Source: a virus. Taken from it: DNA of 20,176 bases. The stretch covers positions 1 to 20,176 of IMG/VR virus record IMGVR_UViG_3300025472_000041; one strand, given 5' to 3'. Of the stretch, positions 7,342 through 15,225 are shown piece after piece. Within the stretch, counting starts at the first letter, position 1. Every line of letters starts with the position of its first letter. Under the pieces are notes generated by a model. That model was not told the origin of the DNA and ran no database searches. It saw nothing but the letters and a program-made list of their open reading frames with translations. The position numbers and the translations under genes are program-made.

Positions 7342-8049
7342 TTAAATCTCTGCTTTGAAAAAGCCGCGAGCACAGTTTGGAATACTAAAATCGGAATGCA
7401 TCGGTTCTAAAGAAAGCAAGGTTATATTACTAAATCCTGCAATCTTTAACCAGCTTATCATACAAGGCACGTTCGGTCCTGTCCAACATGAAAAGTCGGT
7501 GTTACATTGGTCAGCGTCATAAAAGGCGCAGGCCGGAGTTTTGACCTCTTGCAAATCAATGTGTCCTTCGATTAAAGCATACTCTTTGCAAATTGCTCTA
7601 ACCTTTTCAAAAGCTAAGAGAGGGTGTTTTAGATGGTAATAAACCCCAAACATAAAAACAATGTCGAACATTCCAACATTTTTTGGGTTTATATCATATA
7701 CACTCATTTGCATGGATTCTACTTTTGAATGTAAAGCATCGTGAGCAAAATCAAAAGGCTCTTTTGAAGGTCCGGTTTTTACAAGGCTAGGATCGTAAAA
7801 ATATCCTAAGTCTCCTTGTGATGTATCCCATTTATCAAGAGCAACAACTCGTGATGCGCCTCGTTTTTCTGCTAAAAAAGAATTGAAGCCATCCCACGCC
7901 CCAATATCAAGAATGCTTTTTCCAGCAAGGTTTTGAGGAAGGTTAGGATAGTAATAATGTAAATCTTCTACCCTAAACATGCCGGGAGTAGTGATTCCAT
8001 TTCCAAGGTCAATGCAGTGAAACCAATGAAAATCATTTACAGATTTCAC
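7342..8049 (-). CDS. SAM-dependent methyltransferase, CmoB/DUF1698-like, 235 aa (GTG start)
   Basis: GTG 8049 overlaps the previous stop (GTGA) and has a gagagagga SD 6-7 nt upstream. The class I fold shows motif I ILDIGAWDG at residues 46-54, the ribose-binding acidic residue D72 (VVALDKWD) and FDIVFMFGVYYHLKHP at 128-143, which closely follows the F-D-x-V-F-x-x-G-V-L-Y-H pattern of CmoB/DUF1698 enzymes. The N-terminal HWFHCIDLGNGITTPG is also typical of that group. Phage and surface-polysaccharide clusters carry such enzymes for sugar or glycolipid methylation, so tRNA modification is not implied. The gene is AT-rich compared with the GT4-GT10 gene. Confidence 0.85.
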   Translation of the reverse strand: MKSVNDFHWFHCIDLGNGITTPGMFRVEDLHYYYPNLPQNLAGKSILDIGAWDGFNSFLAEKRGASRVVALDKWDTSQGDLGYFYDPSLVKTGPSKEPFDFAHDALHSKVESMQMSVYDINPKNVGMFDIVFMFGVYYHLKHPLLAFEKVRAICKEYALIEGHIDLQEVKTPACAFYDADQCNTDFSCWTGPNVPCMISWLKIAGFSNITLLSLEPMHSDFSIPNCARGFFKAEI

Positions 8050-8675
8050 AGGGAATCCTCTCTTTCATTGTTAAAAAAATCACAGCCGTGTGAAATGACA
8101 GCCATGCAGTATAGTTTGTATACGTGGAAGCCTTGCGCCGTAGCATAGTGGATTGTATCTTCGCCTCTGCAAAAGCCTTCGAGGGACGGCATATTCAAGC
8201 CCGGCGTTTCGTAACAATCGTCGATGACTACTAAAGCTGGCTCACGTAAGAGTTTGGAAACGGCTTTGTACTCTTCGAGGTTTATTGCATAGCTCCCGCC
8301 GTCCAAAAAAGCCAAGTCTATCGGGGTAGTCGAAGCAGAGATTGTACTTACTGAGTCCGCACAGATGAGGTTAACAAACGGGTGCAGGCCCTCTTGTACA
8401 AGGTATGCAGAGCATGTGGCGACAGCGCTGGGGTCGTTGTCAATCGAAGTGAAGGCCCCGCCATGCTCTTTAATCCATTGAGCGATGTAATAGGTACTGT
8501 GGCCGTCTCCGATGCGGAACTCAGTATTGCGTAGACAGCCTGCTTCTACTACGTTCAACGGAATCTGTTTGAGTTTGAGAAGGGCGTTTAGAAATTGTGC
8601 AAGATACCAACCACGTCCTTCGTTTTTCGGCGGTAGAGTAGAAAAGATATTATGCAAAGGGCACCCCTTTGGCAT
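8046..8675 (-). CDS. Class I SAM methyltransferase, 209 aa
   Basis: Residues 42-60 (VVEAGCLRNTEFRIGDGHS) form motif I of a Methyltransferase_24-like Rossmann fold, the acidic D79 follows in AFTSIDND, and DLAFLDGGSYA at 120-130 is the motif IV region. VVIDDCY around 155 is the usual D-D-containing strand. The substrate is unknown; genes of this kind in glycan clusters methylate sugars. The ATG at 8675 has no clear SD and lies inside the end of the previous gene. A TTG at 8657 preceded by AAGGGG is a plausible alternative start, shortening the N-terminus by six residues. It overlaps the next gene by GTGA. Confidence 0.8.
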   Translation of the reverse strand: MPKGCPLHNIFSTLPPKNEGRGWYLAQFLNALLKLKQIPLNVVEAGCLRNTEFRIGDGHSTYYIAQWIKEHGGAFTSIDNDPSAVATCSAYLVQEGLHPFVNLICADSVSTISASTTPIDLAFLDGGSYAINLEEYKAVSKLLREPALVVIDDCYETPGLNMPSLEGFCRGEDTIHYATAQGFHVYKLYCMAVISHGCDFFNNEREDSL

Positions 8676-10656
8676 TAAGCTGAATTACTTTTCCATCCCT
8701 GAAAACTTTGGGTCCTAGCGTCAGCTTTTCTGTCGGTGTTTTCAAAAGCGCGGCAGTGAGCGTCTTTTCAAGCCGGTCATTTAGACTAGCCCATTTGAGT
8801 GCGCGGGCGTGATTCTCTTCGATCACGGGAAGCATTTTGTGATACGTGTCCGGCGTAATGTCTTCCATCTTCTCCATCAAGTCTTCGTAGTTCGAGAAAC
8901 GGATGATGCCGGATTCGTCAAACCACTGCCCTATATTTGGGCATCCCCAATAGAACGGTACAGTCTTGGCGATGAAGGCGTCGATGATCTTTTCGGAGAA
9001 GTAGTTTTCCTCGAAAGAGTTTTCGACGACGATGCTGTACTCGTAAGAGTACATCATCTTGCGCTTGTCTAGCCATGGCTGTGTTTTGTTCATGACGAGG
9101 CCGGAGGTCTTGACTGATTCGAGCACGAGCTTGCTTGGAAGCGGCGCTTTCACTTTGTCAAAGAGTGCAAGGCGGAAGCGATGGCCCAGCGTCCAATTCT
9201 TGGCGCTGACTTGGAAAGATACGCCGTAATCTCTTTCCGGCAGGTCGGTGTACGTTAGGTTGAAAGGCTTCGCCATGTTTTCGTACCACGAATTTTCGTC
9301 GCCGGGGCCTGCGCCTTGGCCGTTCCAACTGCAACACGCTGGCCCATTGAAGTAGACCGCGTTCGGGCACTTGGAAAGGATTTGTGGGTTCCAACCCAAG
9401 ACCACGTTGTAGTTATTGCAGTCCTTAATAATATGAAGCAGGTTTACTCTGTTCGGGCCTTCAAGCGTGAGCACGCACTGCGGCTCGTATTGAAGAAAGA
9501 CTTTGAAGGCAGCCGGGTCCTCGATGGTCTTGACGGCGTAGTCAACGTTGATGACTACTTTTCGATCTCGCGGAACAAGCGCGGGCTTCCAAGGAAACCG
9601 AGCATGGAAGATCGGCGTGAATTGTACAGACTTGAATACGCGGTAGCGCATGGTAGACGAAGTCTCTCGCCCGTACTGTGGAGGCTCGATTTTTATCCAC
9701 GGCAGGTTAAACACCTTTGGATACGGCAGACTATTGCCTTGCTCAATAACAGTCTTAAATCGTTGTTGTGCGGCGGCGCGTTCTCGAAGAAACTTCTCTC
9801 TGGCATCAGCAGAGATTTTGGAAACCTCTTCCGACTTCAGCTGCATAGTTTGCAATACAGCTTCATAAACAGCCTCGGCTGTAATAAGTCCTACAACTGC
9901 CCGCCCCATTCTGCGGTAGGTCGCTGGTTTCACTTGTGGAACACGAGGGTCGGCGGCTTCATTCATCGGCGGCATCGCTGTCGTAACCAGCACAGCACCG
10001 ACACTCAGGCCCTCCCACAGCGCATGGCCGTAGCCCTCGTAAGCGGAAGGCATGATGTGGTACTGGCAGGCGTTCATGAGGTTCTTGAGCGCGGGAAAGG
10101 CTATGCTTCCAGTGAAGAAAACGTTCTTAAGCGTTTCGTCTTTGTAATCGTTCCCGCGAGCGCCGACTACGTACAAGCGCGGAGGTTTGTCAAACATCTT
10201 CCACGTAGCTAACGTCGCTTCGGTGTTCTTCTGTCCGGCTCCGCCGACTAGGTGCATCCAGATTGGCTCCCGTTTGATGGAGGGATCGTACAGGTCCCGT
10301 GTCCAATATCCGGTGTAGACGGCCTTCTCCGTGACGGCGCTTATGATGCGGTGTGAGTCGTGTGTCTTGCACAGGACCCGCGTGAGTCCGGCGAACTCTC
10401 GATCACACGTGGACCATTCCGGGTTGATGATTAGGTAGTTGTCACAGGCCATCCCAAAGAGATTGGCATCGCAGATTTCGTTGAAGAGATTGATGTCCGC
10501 TGGATGGACACTCTGAAACGCTTTGGGATTTTTCGGATGTAGGTTGACCGCGTTGAGTTTCGCGTCAGGGAACTCTTTGGTGAAAAATTCTCGAAGCAAC
10601 TCATACTCCATCTCTAGTCCACAGCCGTTGTACCACGAAATTAGATTGACGAGCAT
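8650..10656 (-). CDS. Two-domain glycosyltransferase: GT4-like plus GT10 fucosyltransferase-like, 668 aa
   Basis: Residues about 1-305 are a GT-B domain of GT4 type: LVGGAGQKN at 136-144, LYVVGARG at 161-168, FFTGSIAFPALKNLMNAC, and the E-x7-E motif in EGYGHALWE (E207, E215). After a linker, residues about 340-610 match GT10 alpha-1,3/4-fucosyltransferases. The diagnostic region 537-575 reads YSYEYSIVVENSFEENYFSE, then KIIDAFIAKTVPFYWGCPNI. GT10 enzymes use GDP-fucose or similar GDP-sugars. No signal or membrane segment is present. Start ATG 10656 follows a weak GAGGGTG. One polypeptide probably adds two sugars in turn. It is the main enzyme of the leftward glycan operon; the acceptor (virion protein, DNA or host glycan) is not shown. 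Confidence 0.9.
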   Translation of the reverse strand: MLVNLISWYNGCGLEMEYELLREFFTKEFPDAKLNAVNLHPKNPKAFQSVHPADINLFNEICDANLFGMACDNYLIINPEWSTCDREFAGLTRVLCKTHDSHRIISAVTEKAVYTGYWTRDLYDPSIKREPIWMHLVGGAGQKNTEATLATWKMFDKPPRLYVVGARGNDYKDETLKNVFFTGSIAFPALKNLMNACQYHIMPSAYEGYGHALWEGLSVGAVLVTTAMPPMNEAADPRVPQVKPATYRRMGRAVVGLITAEAVYEAVLQTMQLKSEEVSKISADAREKFLRERAAAQQRFKTVIEQGNSLPYPKVFNLPWIKIEPPQYGRETSSTMRYRVFKSVQFTPIFHARFPWKPALVPRDRKVVINVDYAVKTIEDPAAFKVFLQYEPQCVLTLEGPNRVNLLHIIKDCNNYNVVLGWNPQILSKCPNAVYFNGPACCSWNGQGAGPGDENSWYENMAKPFNLTYTDLPERDYGVSFQVSAKNWTLGHRFRLALFDKVKAPLPSKLVLESVKTSGLVMNKTQPWLDKRKMMYSYEYSIVVENSFEENYFSEKIIDAFIAKTVPFYWGCPNIGQWFDESGIIRFSNYEDLMEKMEDITPDTYHKMLPVIEENHARALKWASLNDRLEKTLTAALLKTPTEKLTLGPKVFRDGKVIQLNAKGVPFA

Positions 10657-10681
10657 TAAGCACCCTCGGCTGCATATTTTT

Positions 10682-11065
10682 TCATTTGGCCTCTCCCATG
10701 GTGGTGAGCGTCACATGGGCACGCTCTTCACTGGTAGGGCAACGGAGCAAGTTGAGCATGTCCTTGACCAGAATGCCGTAGGCTACGTATTTCTTAACCG
10801 GCAAGAATAGAGGAATGGCTGGCCGTGTTGCCTTGCCATTACGCATTGGTTTGCGATGACTTGGCACCAGTTTGCCCTGCATGTAGCGCAGAAAAATATC
10901 GTCTGCCAAGTCCATGTGAGTCTGGCCTTTGAGGGCCAGCCGCGTAGTATAGCGCGGGGTCCTGAATTTCTGTGCGACCACGCAAAGAAGAAGATACACG
11001 TCCTCATGCGTTCTGAGGATCGTAGGTACGTCTTTGTAGCTTGGGGTTTTGTTTGTCGGTCTCAT
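10682..11065 (-). CDS. Unknown protein, 127 aa, first gene of the glycan operon
   Basis: I chose ATG 11065 because GGGAAAGG (11078-11071) sits 5 nt upstream and because the predicted transcript start of the promoter at 11083-11111 is near 11076, which excludes the ATG at 11092. The product begins MRPTNKTPSYKDVPTILRTH. It is helical and basic, with no Cys cluster, signal peptide or membrane span. YVAYGILVKDMLNLLRC near the end may be a buried helix. I do not recognise the family. Being first behind a promoter, it could be a regulator or a small early protein. Confidence 0.75.
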   Translation of the reverse strand: MRPTNKTPSYKDVPTILRTHEDVYLLLCVVAQKFRTPRYTTRLALKGQTHMDLADDIFLRYMQGKLVPSHRKPMRNGKATRPAIPLFLPVKKYVAYGILVKDMLNLLRCPTSEERAHVTLTTMGEAK

Positions 11066-11082
11066 ATTTACCTTTCCCTTCC

Positions 11083-11111
11083 AGTGTAACACAACCTTGC
11101 CCGGAAGTCAA
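11083..11111 (-). promoter_or_regulatory. Sigma70-type promoter, TTGACT-N17-TACACT, for the glycan operon
   Basis: On the minus strand the -35 is at 11111-11106 and the -10 at 11088-11083, 17 nt apart. The predicted start near 11076 gives a leader of about 11 nt (GAAAGGTAAAT) before ATG 11065. It lies in the 110-nt gap after the DNA polymerase gene. That gap otherwise holds only a weak GAACC/GGTTC hairpin (11132-11148) without a T-run. Confidence 0.75.
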
Positions 11112-11175
11112 CCCCGTAGATGTCTGGGCAAGAACCCGGCGTAGGTTCGGACGTATTGAGGAAGGTAAGCGTCTC

Positions 11176-13419
11176 TCATTCCTTGCTCCAATGATCGTCG
11201 ATGTGCGCGTCTGACTTCATGATGACGCTCTTGTAAATCTCTGCTCCGGCCCGCGTGATGCAGTCTTGAATCAGTTCGCTGATGGCTTCTGCGTTTTGTT
11301 CCGGGCTTTCTGTGACCAATTCGTCGTGGACGAGGTTTTCCAGCTTGCCTTCGTATTTAGGCTCAAGCGTGTGCCATAGGAAGGGTTTGCCATTACTGTC
11401 AAATCCACAACCAATCGCTAATTTAATAAGGTCCCCGTTCCCGCCCTGTACCGGCGCATTACGTGCCTCACGCCCGATGCTTGCCCACATGCCTGCCATC
11501 TCACGGCGAACCTCAGCGTCAATTGGATCACGTCCATATTTTTTTCTATATTTCTGTATCCAGTGCTTCCTTGCCCGGTCGAAGGTTGGGCGTTTGAATA
11601 GACGGCGGCGTCCTAGCGTAGTCCTGCTTTCCAGATTCATCGTGGCGTAGGTGCTCAAACCTTCTAGGAACTTCCACAAGGTGGGTACCCACTTTTGGAA
11701 ACGAACCAAGTCTTTATGTGCTTCTGGCCGGGTCTTGCCGGTGTTGTTGGCGTAGCCTACCTCGCCCAAGCCGTAAATTACACCGAAGTTTCTGGACTTG
11801 ATCGGAGTACGGACTTCGTTATGCGCCTTGCATTTGCACTTGTGCTTGTTTCTGTAGTATGCGCAGTCCGGCTCCGCTTTTTGCTTCCAGATTTCAGGAT
11901 AGGCATCCTCAGCGCCCATTGCGTGAACGTCCCAATCTTTCTCGAAGGCTTCGAGCCAGACACGTTCATTCGACATGTCCGCAGCGATGCGAAGTTCGCA
12001 CCCTGAAATATCAACGGTGATGATCTTGTAACCTTCCCGTGCTTTGAAGCAAGCGCGGTAGGCTTCGTCACTTGGGATGTTTTGGATGTTCGGGTTGTCG
12101 GAAGAAGTTCGTCCGGTGCCTGCACCTATTTGGTTAATACTGGAATGGATGCGACCCGAGATTGTTGATATGTACTTTTTTATGAACTCTTCGCCATACG
12201 TGCCAACCGCTTTGCTCAGTCCACGCAGTTGACGAACCAGTTTAACCGCCGGATGCTTTTGCAATTTCTCAAGCGTCTTATCGTTTGTGTCCGGCAAGGA
12301 CCGCGCTTTGATGCCCATCTTCAACAGAGCGGCGCGTAGCTGCTGATTGGAATCGTAATTGATAGCAGCCTCGCCTTGGTATTCTTCTTGGACCTTCTTA
12401 GCTTCGCTGATCTCTCCACGGGCTACAAGGTATGCCCGGCGGTATTTGGCGCGGAGTTCTTTGTCCGTCTCTAGCCGCCAGCGCGTCTCCATCGAATTTA
12501 GATCGTAGGTGGGCATGACGAAGCGGCCTACGACCGGGATGAACAGTTCGTCGAGTTGCTTGATTACACTGGTTAGCTCTTTCAGCTTGTCTCGGAACAC
12601 GTCCATCCATGATTCTTTATGGCAGAAGAAACCGTGGACCCGCATGTCGCCGAAGGCGGGAATGGCGTCGAACTCGACTTGTGCTGTTGGAGTCAAGCCA
12701 TCCAGTTCCAGCAGGCGCATCTGCTTATCTCGGATGCTGAATACTAGGCGAACGTCGAGGGCGGCGTAAATGATTTGCTCCGGCGTGAGTGGCTTGCCAA
12801 GATCGTCAAAAGACGTTTGCAGGCTTTTGTCGATGTTGACCTTGCCGTACTTCCGCATCAAATCGTCTAATGCAAAGTAGCCTACCGTCTTGGCGGCTAC
12901 GAGACCGCAGAGCAGAACTTGCTCCGCAATCATCGTGTCCCAAAAATGCCAAGGACGCAGACCGAATCCCATGCGCGAGTTTTCATATTCAAACTGTAGG
13001 AAGTGGCCTAGCTTGAGCCAGTCCCGGCTTTCCAGCGCCGGGCGAAGTGCGGCGATGATGGGTCCAAAAACATCTTCGCGCAGCTTAGACTCTCGCTGTG
13101 CGTGCTTGAGCACCCACATTGCGGCCTCGGGGGAAGAGTTGCCGGTCATTTCTGCGTAGGCTTGTGCGAAAGCTAGAAGGTTGATTACGTATTGCTCTTC
13201 CCGGTCGCCGACCTGAATGGTACGGACGTAGCGGTCGTTGATGTCCTTGACAACGTTTGTCTCCACGTCAAAGCCAAACGTTTTCTTGCGAGAGAAGAAG
13301 TCAGTAATCAGGCTCAGCTTTTCGTTTGTGTCCACCAAGGTAACGTTCATTGGTGGATTGAGGGCAGAAATATCCAACGATTTGTAGAACTCTGAAGGCT
13401 GAGGAGTAGTATTAGTCAT
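11176..13419 (-). CDS. Family A DNA polymerase with 3'-5' exonuclease, 747 aa
   Basis: The exonuclease domain shows the D-x-E motif in FGFDVETN (D51, E53). The polymerase domain shows motif A VDISGCELR (D470, E475), motif B KSRNFGVIYG with F545 at the E. coli Pol I F762 position, and motif C VHDE (H698, D699, E700). There is no 5' nuclease domain, as in T7-type replicative polymerases. A Cys/His-rich insert just before motif B (DCAYYRNKHKCKCKAH) could bind a metal; I recall similar inserts in other phage Pol A proteins but cannot verify this. In published surveys Phe or Tyr at this site tends to go with virulent phages and Leu with temperate ones. The ATG overlaps the upstream stop by 8 nt. 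It is the replicative polymerase of this phage. Confidence 0.95.
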   Translation of the reverse strand: MTNTTPQPSEFYKSLDISALNPPMNVTLVDTNEKLSLITDFFSRKKTFGFDVETNVVKDINDRYVRTIQVGDREEQYVINLLAFAQAYAEMTGNSSPEAAMWVLKHAQRESKLREDVFGPIIAALRPALESRDWLKLGHFLQFEYENSRMGFGLRPWHFWDTMIAEQVLLCGLVAAKTVGYFALDDLMRKYGKVNIDKSLQTSFDDLGKPLTPEQIIYAALDVRLVFSIRDKQMRLLELDGLTPTAQVEFDAIPAFGDMRVHGFFCHKESWMDVFRDKLKELTSVIKQLDELFIPVVGRFVMPTYDLNSMETRWRLETDKELRAKYRRAYLVARGEISEAKKVQEEYQGEAAINYDSNQQLRAALLKMGIKARSLPDTNDKTLEKLQKHPAVKLVRQLRGLSKAVGTYGEEFIKKYISTISGRIHSSINQIGAGTGRTSSDNPNIQNIPSDEAYRACFKAREGYKIITVDISGCELRIAADMSNERVWLEAFEKDWDVHAMGAEDAYPEIWKQKAEPDCAYYRNKHKCKCKAHNEVRTPIKSRNFGVIYGLGEVGYANNTGKTRPEAHKDLVRFQKWVPTLWKFLEGLSTYATMNLESRTTLGRRRLFKRPTFDRARKHWIQKYRKKYGRDPIDAEVRREMAGMWASIGREARNAPVQGGNGDLIKLAIGCGFDSNGKPFLWHTLEPKYEGKLENLVHDELVTESPEQNAEAISELIQDCITRAGAEIYKSVIMKSDAHIDDHWSKE

Positions 13420-13840
13420 GGATTTTGACAGCCTCGTTTATCATTTGATGTTTTTTTATACGTGAATTCAGTCTAGACAAAACTTTAGTGCAAGTGCCTT
13501 TTATAGGACGATCATCTTCTAGATTTTTTCCTTCTTGTGCGTCCAATAAAATTGCACAACAAGCCATGACATGGCCTAGATGATGCACTTTGCTATCGGA
13601 GGCTACTTCTTCTCCATCTAGCCACGCTAATAAATGGCGCATCGCTGCTGCTACATAGATTCTTGCCTTCACATTATTTTTTCGCCAATTGTAAGGATCG
13701 TATTTACGTGCTCCGTCCATCATGCCTGTAGCACAATGAACTATAGCTATAGGAGGCACAAGTGATAAATCTACTTTCAAAACTCCTAGCCTGTCTTTCG
13801 GGTTTTCCCCCTTTTTACAATGCTTGTTTTTGTTAGCCAT
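13412..13840 (-). CDS. DUF5664/MazG-type (d)NTP hydrolase-like protein, 142 aa
   Basis: I start the protein at ATG 13840 (MANKNKHCKKGENPKDRLG), which has AGAAGG about 8 nt upstream. A longer frame back to 13963 lacks an SD and runs deeply into the preceding gene. KGENPKDRLG, then GMMDGARKYDPYNWRKNN, RHLLAWLDGEE and HHLGHVMACCAILLDA form the all-alpha pattern of phage DUF5664 proteins, related to the dATP/dGTP diphosphohydrolases of MazG type (MazZ in Z-genome phages). The conserved acidic and His residues (D-G-A-R-K-Y, H-L-G-H) are present. A likely role is trimming the nucleotide pool next to the polymerase. Overlaps: 55 nt with the gene before and 8 nt with the polymerase. The gene is AT-rich. 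Confidence 0.75.
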   Translation of the reverse strand: MANKNKHCKKGENPKDRLGVLKVDLSLVPPIAIVHCATGMMDGARKYDPYNWRKNNVKARIYVAAAMRHLLAWLDGEEVASDSKVHHLGHVMACCAILLDAQEGKNLEDDRPIKGTCTKVLSRLNSRIKKHQMINEAVKIHD

Positions 13841-14217
13841 TGAAAAGCCTTCTTCCATGTCATAAAATGTTTTTTTCCATGAAGATAGTGAAATATGTGC
13901 TGTCGTGGTCCTACAATCACTGTTTTCTTTTTTAGAGCATCCGCAAAACCATTTTCCCAACAATGGCCTCCACGGGTGAAAAGAGTGTCCGGACTAACTG
14001 TAAACAAAACAAAATGTGTTGCTTTGTATAGTTCCTTTTTATCTCGTATAGCTGCTTTTCTTAAAAAAGATTCTGAAAGATTTGAAATACTAACTTTCGA
14101 AATTATGTGTTCATTTAACCACGTTGAAACAACTTTAATACCTACTGATTTCAAATCGTTAGCTGCTTTAGAAATTTCTTTTTTTCGAGAATAATGACCG
14201 GCGAGATATACCTTCAT
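13786..14217 (-). CDS. Nucleoside 2-deoxyribosyltransferase-like protein, 143 aa
   Basis: MKVYLAGHYSRKKE is the first strand and loop of the NDT/DUF4406 flavodoxin-like fold. DKKELYKATHFVLFTVS carries the strand with the conserved Asp, GGHCWENGFADALKKKTVIV matches the gG-x-x-x-E-x-G-x-A motif holding the nucleophilic Glu, and VGPRQHIFHYL follows. Family members move deoxyribose between bases or hydrolyse nucleotides. I prefer ATG 14217, whose ATGA overlaps the upstream stop; an ATG four codons earlier (14229) is possible. It lies between a phosphoesterase and a dNTP hydrolase-like gene, so nucleotide metabolism or base supply for modified DNA is likely. The gene is AT-rich (17 G+C of 60 at 14041-14100). 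Confidence 0.75.
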   Translation of the reverse strand: MKVYLAGHYSRKKEISKAANDLKSVGIKVVSTWLNEHIISKVSISNLSESFLRKAAIRDKKELYKATHFVLFTVSPDTLFTRGGHCWENGFADALKKKTVIVGPRQHIFHYLHGKKHFMTWKKAFQWLTKTSIVKRGKTRKTG

Positions 14218-14819
14218 ACTTTTTTCCATGAAAAGATGTATCGGATAGCCTGCATCGCCGCACTGTGAACGACGAATGGCTTTTCTCGATTGATACTACT
14301 TACGAAACTGCTGATGATGCGAGGTTCATATCTTTCGTACTCAAGCGCAAACAGACGGCAGTGCGGATACACACGTAGTCCACGAGGCCAGCGGTTGTGG
14401 CAGTGGCCGTGAATGTTGAGAGTCGCCCCGGCAGGAAGATGCTTGGACGGACGATGAGAAAAGTAAATTCCGCTCATGACGAGGCCGTCGCAAGCGTAGG
14501 CAAACCCGCTGTGCTTCATCCACCAGCTTATAGACTTACTATCGTGGTTGCCTCGTATTAGAATCTTCATGCCCGGCAAGGTCTGTATCCAGCCTTGCTT
14601 GACGGCGAAGAGCCAAGCTACATCGCCTAGATGAATGATGATGTCTTGTGGAGCTACCAGCCTGCGCCAGTTCCGGCAGATGCGGGCATCCACGTCCTCC
14701 GGTCGGCGAGTGTGTTTCTTGATTTCGCTATGGCCGAAGTGCGTGTCTCCGATTACCCAATAGCGCACTTTCTCCGGTTGCACGTTGTGCAGTTCACTGA
14801 GCGGTAGCAGGGCTGACAC
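14214..14819 (-). CDS. Calcineurin-like metallophosphoesterase, 201 aa (GTG start)
   Basis: All signature motifs are present: IGDTHFGH (D25, H27), LGDVAW (D66), RGNHD (N91, H92) and IHGHCH (H137, H139). These bind two metal ions and hydrolyse phosphomonoesters or diesters. The protein is short and single-domain, as in many phage phosphoesterases. GTG 14819 has an ideal SD, AGGAGG, 6 nt upstream, lying within the end of the preceding gene (26 nt overlap). The C-terminal 40 residues are less conserved-looking. The substrate is not readable; position in the nucleotide block suggests nucleic-acid or nucleotide phosphate removal. Confidence 0.9.
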   Translation of the reverse strand: MSALLPLSELHNVQPEKVRYWVIGDTHFGHSEIKKHTRRPEDVDARICRNWRRLVAPQDIIIHLGDVAWLFAVKQGWIQTLPGMKILIRGNHDSKSISWWMKHSGFAYACDGLVMSGIYFSHRPSKHLPAGATLNIHGHCHNRWPRGLRVYPHCRLFALEYERYEPRIISSFVSSINREKPFVVHSAAMQAIRYIFSWKKV

Positions 14820-15225
14820 TGGCAGCCTCCTGAGTGAAGGGTTTGGTTACCACTGGCACCGCATGGAGCCGCGCCAGCGCAGTTCTGGCGTTGTACAGCT
14901 TGCGGGCTAGGCGCACGGCTTTACGCGCAAGAGACCTCTGCATGTGCCGGTTGGAGAGACCGACTACGCGAGGCGGGCACTTGACTAGCTCGCCGTCCGG
15001 CCCTTTGATCGTATCAGCGGCCTTGCAGCTACACAAGGCGTCGCCCTTGTAGAAGATGCGCCCGCACATGGGGCATTCACACTCGATGGCTCGGATAGGA
15101 GCCAAAGGCGGAGTCTTGAGGCGGGTTTCGATTTCAATTTGCTCCGCCGTGGTGTCAACGTCTGGATTCTCCACTAGCGTTGTCAGGCGGTCAATCAGAA
15201 TCATACGGTCAAAAGCGCGGCTCAT
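14794..15225 (-). CDS. Cys-motif protein of unknown function, 143 aa
   Basis: ATG 15225 overlaps the upstream stop (ATGA) and follows GAGGTG at 6 nt, so it is preferred to the earlier in-frame ATG at 15258. Residues in the middle read CECPMCGRIFYKGDALCSC, a CxxC plus CxC pair that could bind one zinc ion. A basic helical tail with many Arg and Lys follows (SLARKAVRLARKLYNARTAL), compatible with nucleic-acid binding. I do not recognise the family. It is the second gene of the operon that leads to the DNA polymerase. Confidence 0.75.
   Translation of the reverse strand: MSRAFDRMILIDRLTTLVENPDVDTTAEQIEIETRLKTPPLAPIRAIECECPMCGRIFYKGDALCSCKAADTIKGPDGELVKCPPRVVGLSNRHMQRSLARKAVRLARKLYNARTALARLHAVPVVTKPFTQEAASVSPATAQ

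Noticed and set aside
9316-10212. Plus-strand frame of 298 codons opposite the GT4-GT10 gene
   Set aside because: The minus strand carries clear GT4 and GT10 motifs through the same bases; the plus frame has none.
11066-11092. Nine-codon N-terminal extension of the 127-aa protein (ATG 11092)
   Set aside because: It lies upstream of the predicted transcript start and has no SD; ATG 11065 has both.
11132-11148. Hairpin GAACC/GGTTC as a terminator after the polymerase gene
   Set aside because: The stem is only 5 bp and no T-run follows on the minus strand.
11376-11402. TTGACA on the minus strand inside the polymerase gene as a promoter
   Set aside because: No good -10 lies at a normal spacing and it falls within conserved coding sequence.
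13841-13963. N-terminal extension of the DUF5664-like protein back to 13963
   Set aside because: It overlaps the NDT-like gene deeply, has no SD and adds low-similarity residues before the conserved KGENPKDRLG.
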